A stretch of 6,885 bases of DNA, taken from NCBI GenBank assembly GCA_947168325.1, contig CAMVLN010000082.1, positions 1-6,885 of the forward strand, written 5' to 3'. A program made the position numbers and the translations under genes. Positions 5,907 to 6,885 of this stretch are shown here, in pieces (position 1 is the stretch's first letter; the number at the start of each line of letters is the position of its first letter). The stretch comes from an uncultured Elusimicrobia bacterium (GTDB taxonomy: Bacteria > Elusimicrobiota > Endomicrobiia > Endomicrobiales > Endomicrobiaceae). Below the pieces are notes generated by a model that ran no database searches, was not told where the DNA came from, and was given only the letters and a program-made list of their open reading frames with translations.

Positions 5907-6416
5907 ATGTTTTTTTTAAAAATTTTAAAAAATGTAATTGTTATGTTTCAAACGGATATTTCTCCAAACCAAATAGCTTGGGGTTTTGCTTTGGGTGCAA
6001 TATTAGGGCTGGTTCCTAATATGTTTGTAAAGTTATTACTATTTATTGTGATAATGTTATTTAGAGTAAACATATCTGCAGCTTTTATAGGTTGCACTTT
6101 ATATGCAATAGTAAGTTATCCTTTAGATTTTTTGTTTGATTCTATTGGATATGCTGTACTAAACATAAGTTTCCTTAATTCTTTTTATACTTGGTTATAC
6201 AATTTGCCAATAGTTCCTTTTATGCATTTTAATAATACTGTGGTTATGGGAAGTTTTGTTGTTGGTTTAATGTTATTAGTGCCTAATGGAATTTTTTCAA
6301 AAAAATTTCTTGTTTATTACAGAACACATTTAAAAGATAAAATTTCTAAATGGAAGATAGTTAAAATTTTATCTTCAAGTATATTAGTAACAAAGATAAT
6401 AAATCTTGTTAAGTAG
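5907..6416 (+). CDS. Small multi-pass membrane protein, TIGR03546-like (function unknown)
   Basis: The protein has 169 residues and is highly hydrophobic. A short amphipathic N-terminus precedes SPNQIAWGFALGAILGLVPN (19-38), which resembles the start of DUF2062-type membrane proteins (polar SPxxIA, then GxAxGxxxGxxP). Likely membrane segments are about 23-37, 41-52, 57-80 and 110-126. The C-terminal part is positively charged (K132 onward, HLKDKISKWK 141-150) and probably cytoplasmic. GAGGAG (5896-5901) lies five bases before ATG 5907. The next gene begins nine bases after the stop, its ribosome binding site overlapping that stop, so translation is probably coupled. As I recall, TIGR03546 proteins are encoded beside TIGR03545 proteins, as here. 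No enzymatic motif is visible and no function should be assumed. The second codon begins an eight-T run (5910-5917), a possible slippage site. Confidence 0.78.
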   Translation: MFFLKILKNVIVMFQTDISPNQIAWGFALGAILGLVPNMFVKLLLFIVIMLFRVNISAAFIGCTLYAIVSYPLDFLFDSIGYAVLNISFLNSFYTWLYNLPIVPFMHFNNTVVMGSFVVGLMLLVPNGIFSKKFLVYYRTHLKDKISKWKIVKILSSSILVTKIINLVK

Positions 6417-6425
6417 AGGAAAAAT

Positions 6426-6885
6426 ATGAAAATTATAAGATGGAGTTTTTTATCAACAGCAGTAATAATTGTAGCATTAGTAATATTATTTAATATTTTA
6501 TTTTTAGATAAGATTTTAAAGAAAACAATAATTTCACTGGCACAGCCAATAGTTGGTGCAAAGGTTGAAATAGATTATTTAAAAACAAGTTTAAAAAAAT
6601 GCTCTGTTTCTATAAATGGATTAAGGGTTGCAGATAGAAACGATTATTTTAAAAATCTCATAGATGTAGAAAAAATAAATTTTGATGTTAGATTTTGGCC
6701 ACTTTTTAGAAAAAAGTTTCTTATAGATGAAATGAATGTAAATGGTATAAAATGGCAAACTCAAAGGAAAACTTCAGGACAATTGCCACCAAAGCAAGAA
6801 AAAAAGTTTGTTAAAGGAAAAAAAGATAGTAAATTTTCTAAAATGTTTGAAGTTGCAAAAACAAAAACTATTTCAGAAGTAAACA
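6426..6885 (+). CDS. Membrane-anchored AsmA-like protein, TIGR03545-like (5' part, runs off the window)
   Basis: The open frame from ATG 6426 continues without a stop to the window end, giving 153 complete codons. AGAGGA (6415-6420) precedes it and overlaps the upstream stop codon. A positive start MKIIR is followed by one hydrophobic segment (about 8-27), consistent with a signal anchor. The next part, AQPIVGAKVEIDYLKTSL (39-56), SINGLRVADRNDYFKNL (62-78), VEKINFDVRFWPLFRKKFLIDE (81-102) and MNVNGIKWQTQRKTSGQLP (103-121), has the pattern of AsmA/TamB/YhdP-type N-termini: a beta-strand layer describing a hydrophobic groove outside the inner membrane. The RKTSGxLP stretch is one I associate with TIGR03545. 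A lysine-rich linker follows (123-148). Full-length family members are several hundred residues, so most of the gene is missing. A role in lipid transfer or envelope assembly is inference from the AsmA resemblance only. Confidence 0.75.
   Translation, partial: MKIIRWSFLSTAVIIVALVILFNILFLDKILKKTIISLAQPIVGAKVEIDYLKTSLKKCSVSINGLRVADRNDYFKNLIDVEKINFDVRFWPLFRKKFLIDEMNVNGIKWQTQRKTSGQLPPKQEKKFVKGKKDSKFSKMFEVAKTKTISEVN

Overview
The window is chromosomal core DNA from a strongly AT-rich bacterium (roughly 70% A+T by eye). Leucine codons are mostly TTA/TTG and arginine codons mostly AGA. Six complete protein genes and two gene ends, all on the + strand, are supported. The last two genes resemble the paired uncharacterised families TIGR03546/TIGR03545, which as I recall occur sparsely in bacteria with outer membranes. 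Together with the base composition, the B12-dependent ribonucleotide reductase and the reduced-looking intergenic DNA, this would fit an Elusimicrobiota (Endomicrobium-like) organism. That placement is a guess from memory, and other AT-rich Gram-negative lineages are possible.

Layout. Bases 1-40 look like the last codons of nusG. Next come rplK (L11, 148-579) and rplA (L1, 902-1579), separated by an unusually long 322-base gap. The gap contains a possible promoter (762-788) and, directly against the rplA ribosome binding site, a small RNA element (864-890) that mimics the L1-binding site of 23S rRNA. A strong hairpin terminator (1601-1638) closes this block. The rplJ-rplL-rpoB genes that usually follow are absent, and argF (ornithine carbamoyltransferase, 1670-2599) comes next.

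The middle of the window is a deoxynucleotide module: nrdR (2870-3343) followed 18 bases later by nrdJ (adenosylcobalamin-dependent ribonucleotide reductase, 3362-5683). In front of nrdR is a promoter whose -35/-10 spacer is occupied by a perfect palindrome resembling an NrdR box. A second, weaker box lies 32 bp further on. This suggests that NrdR represses its own operon, including the only ribonucleotide reductase gene visible here.

The right end holds a promoter (5825-5854) and a two-gene operon. It consists of a small multi-pass membrane protein (5907-6416, TIGR03546-like) and the N-terminal 153 codons of a membrane-anchored, AsmA-like protein (from 6426, TIGR03545-like) that runs off the window. 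This pair is the least understood part of the region. The most informative non-coding signals are the L1 rRNA-mimic leader and the NrdR operator/promoter overlap. I found no mobile elements, CRISPR arrays, tRNAs or rRNAs.
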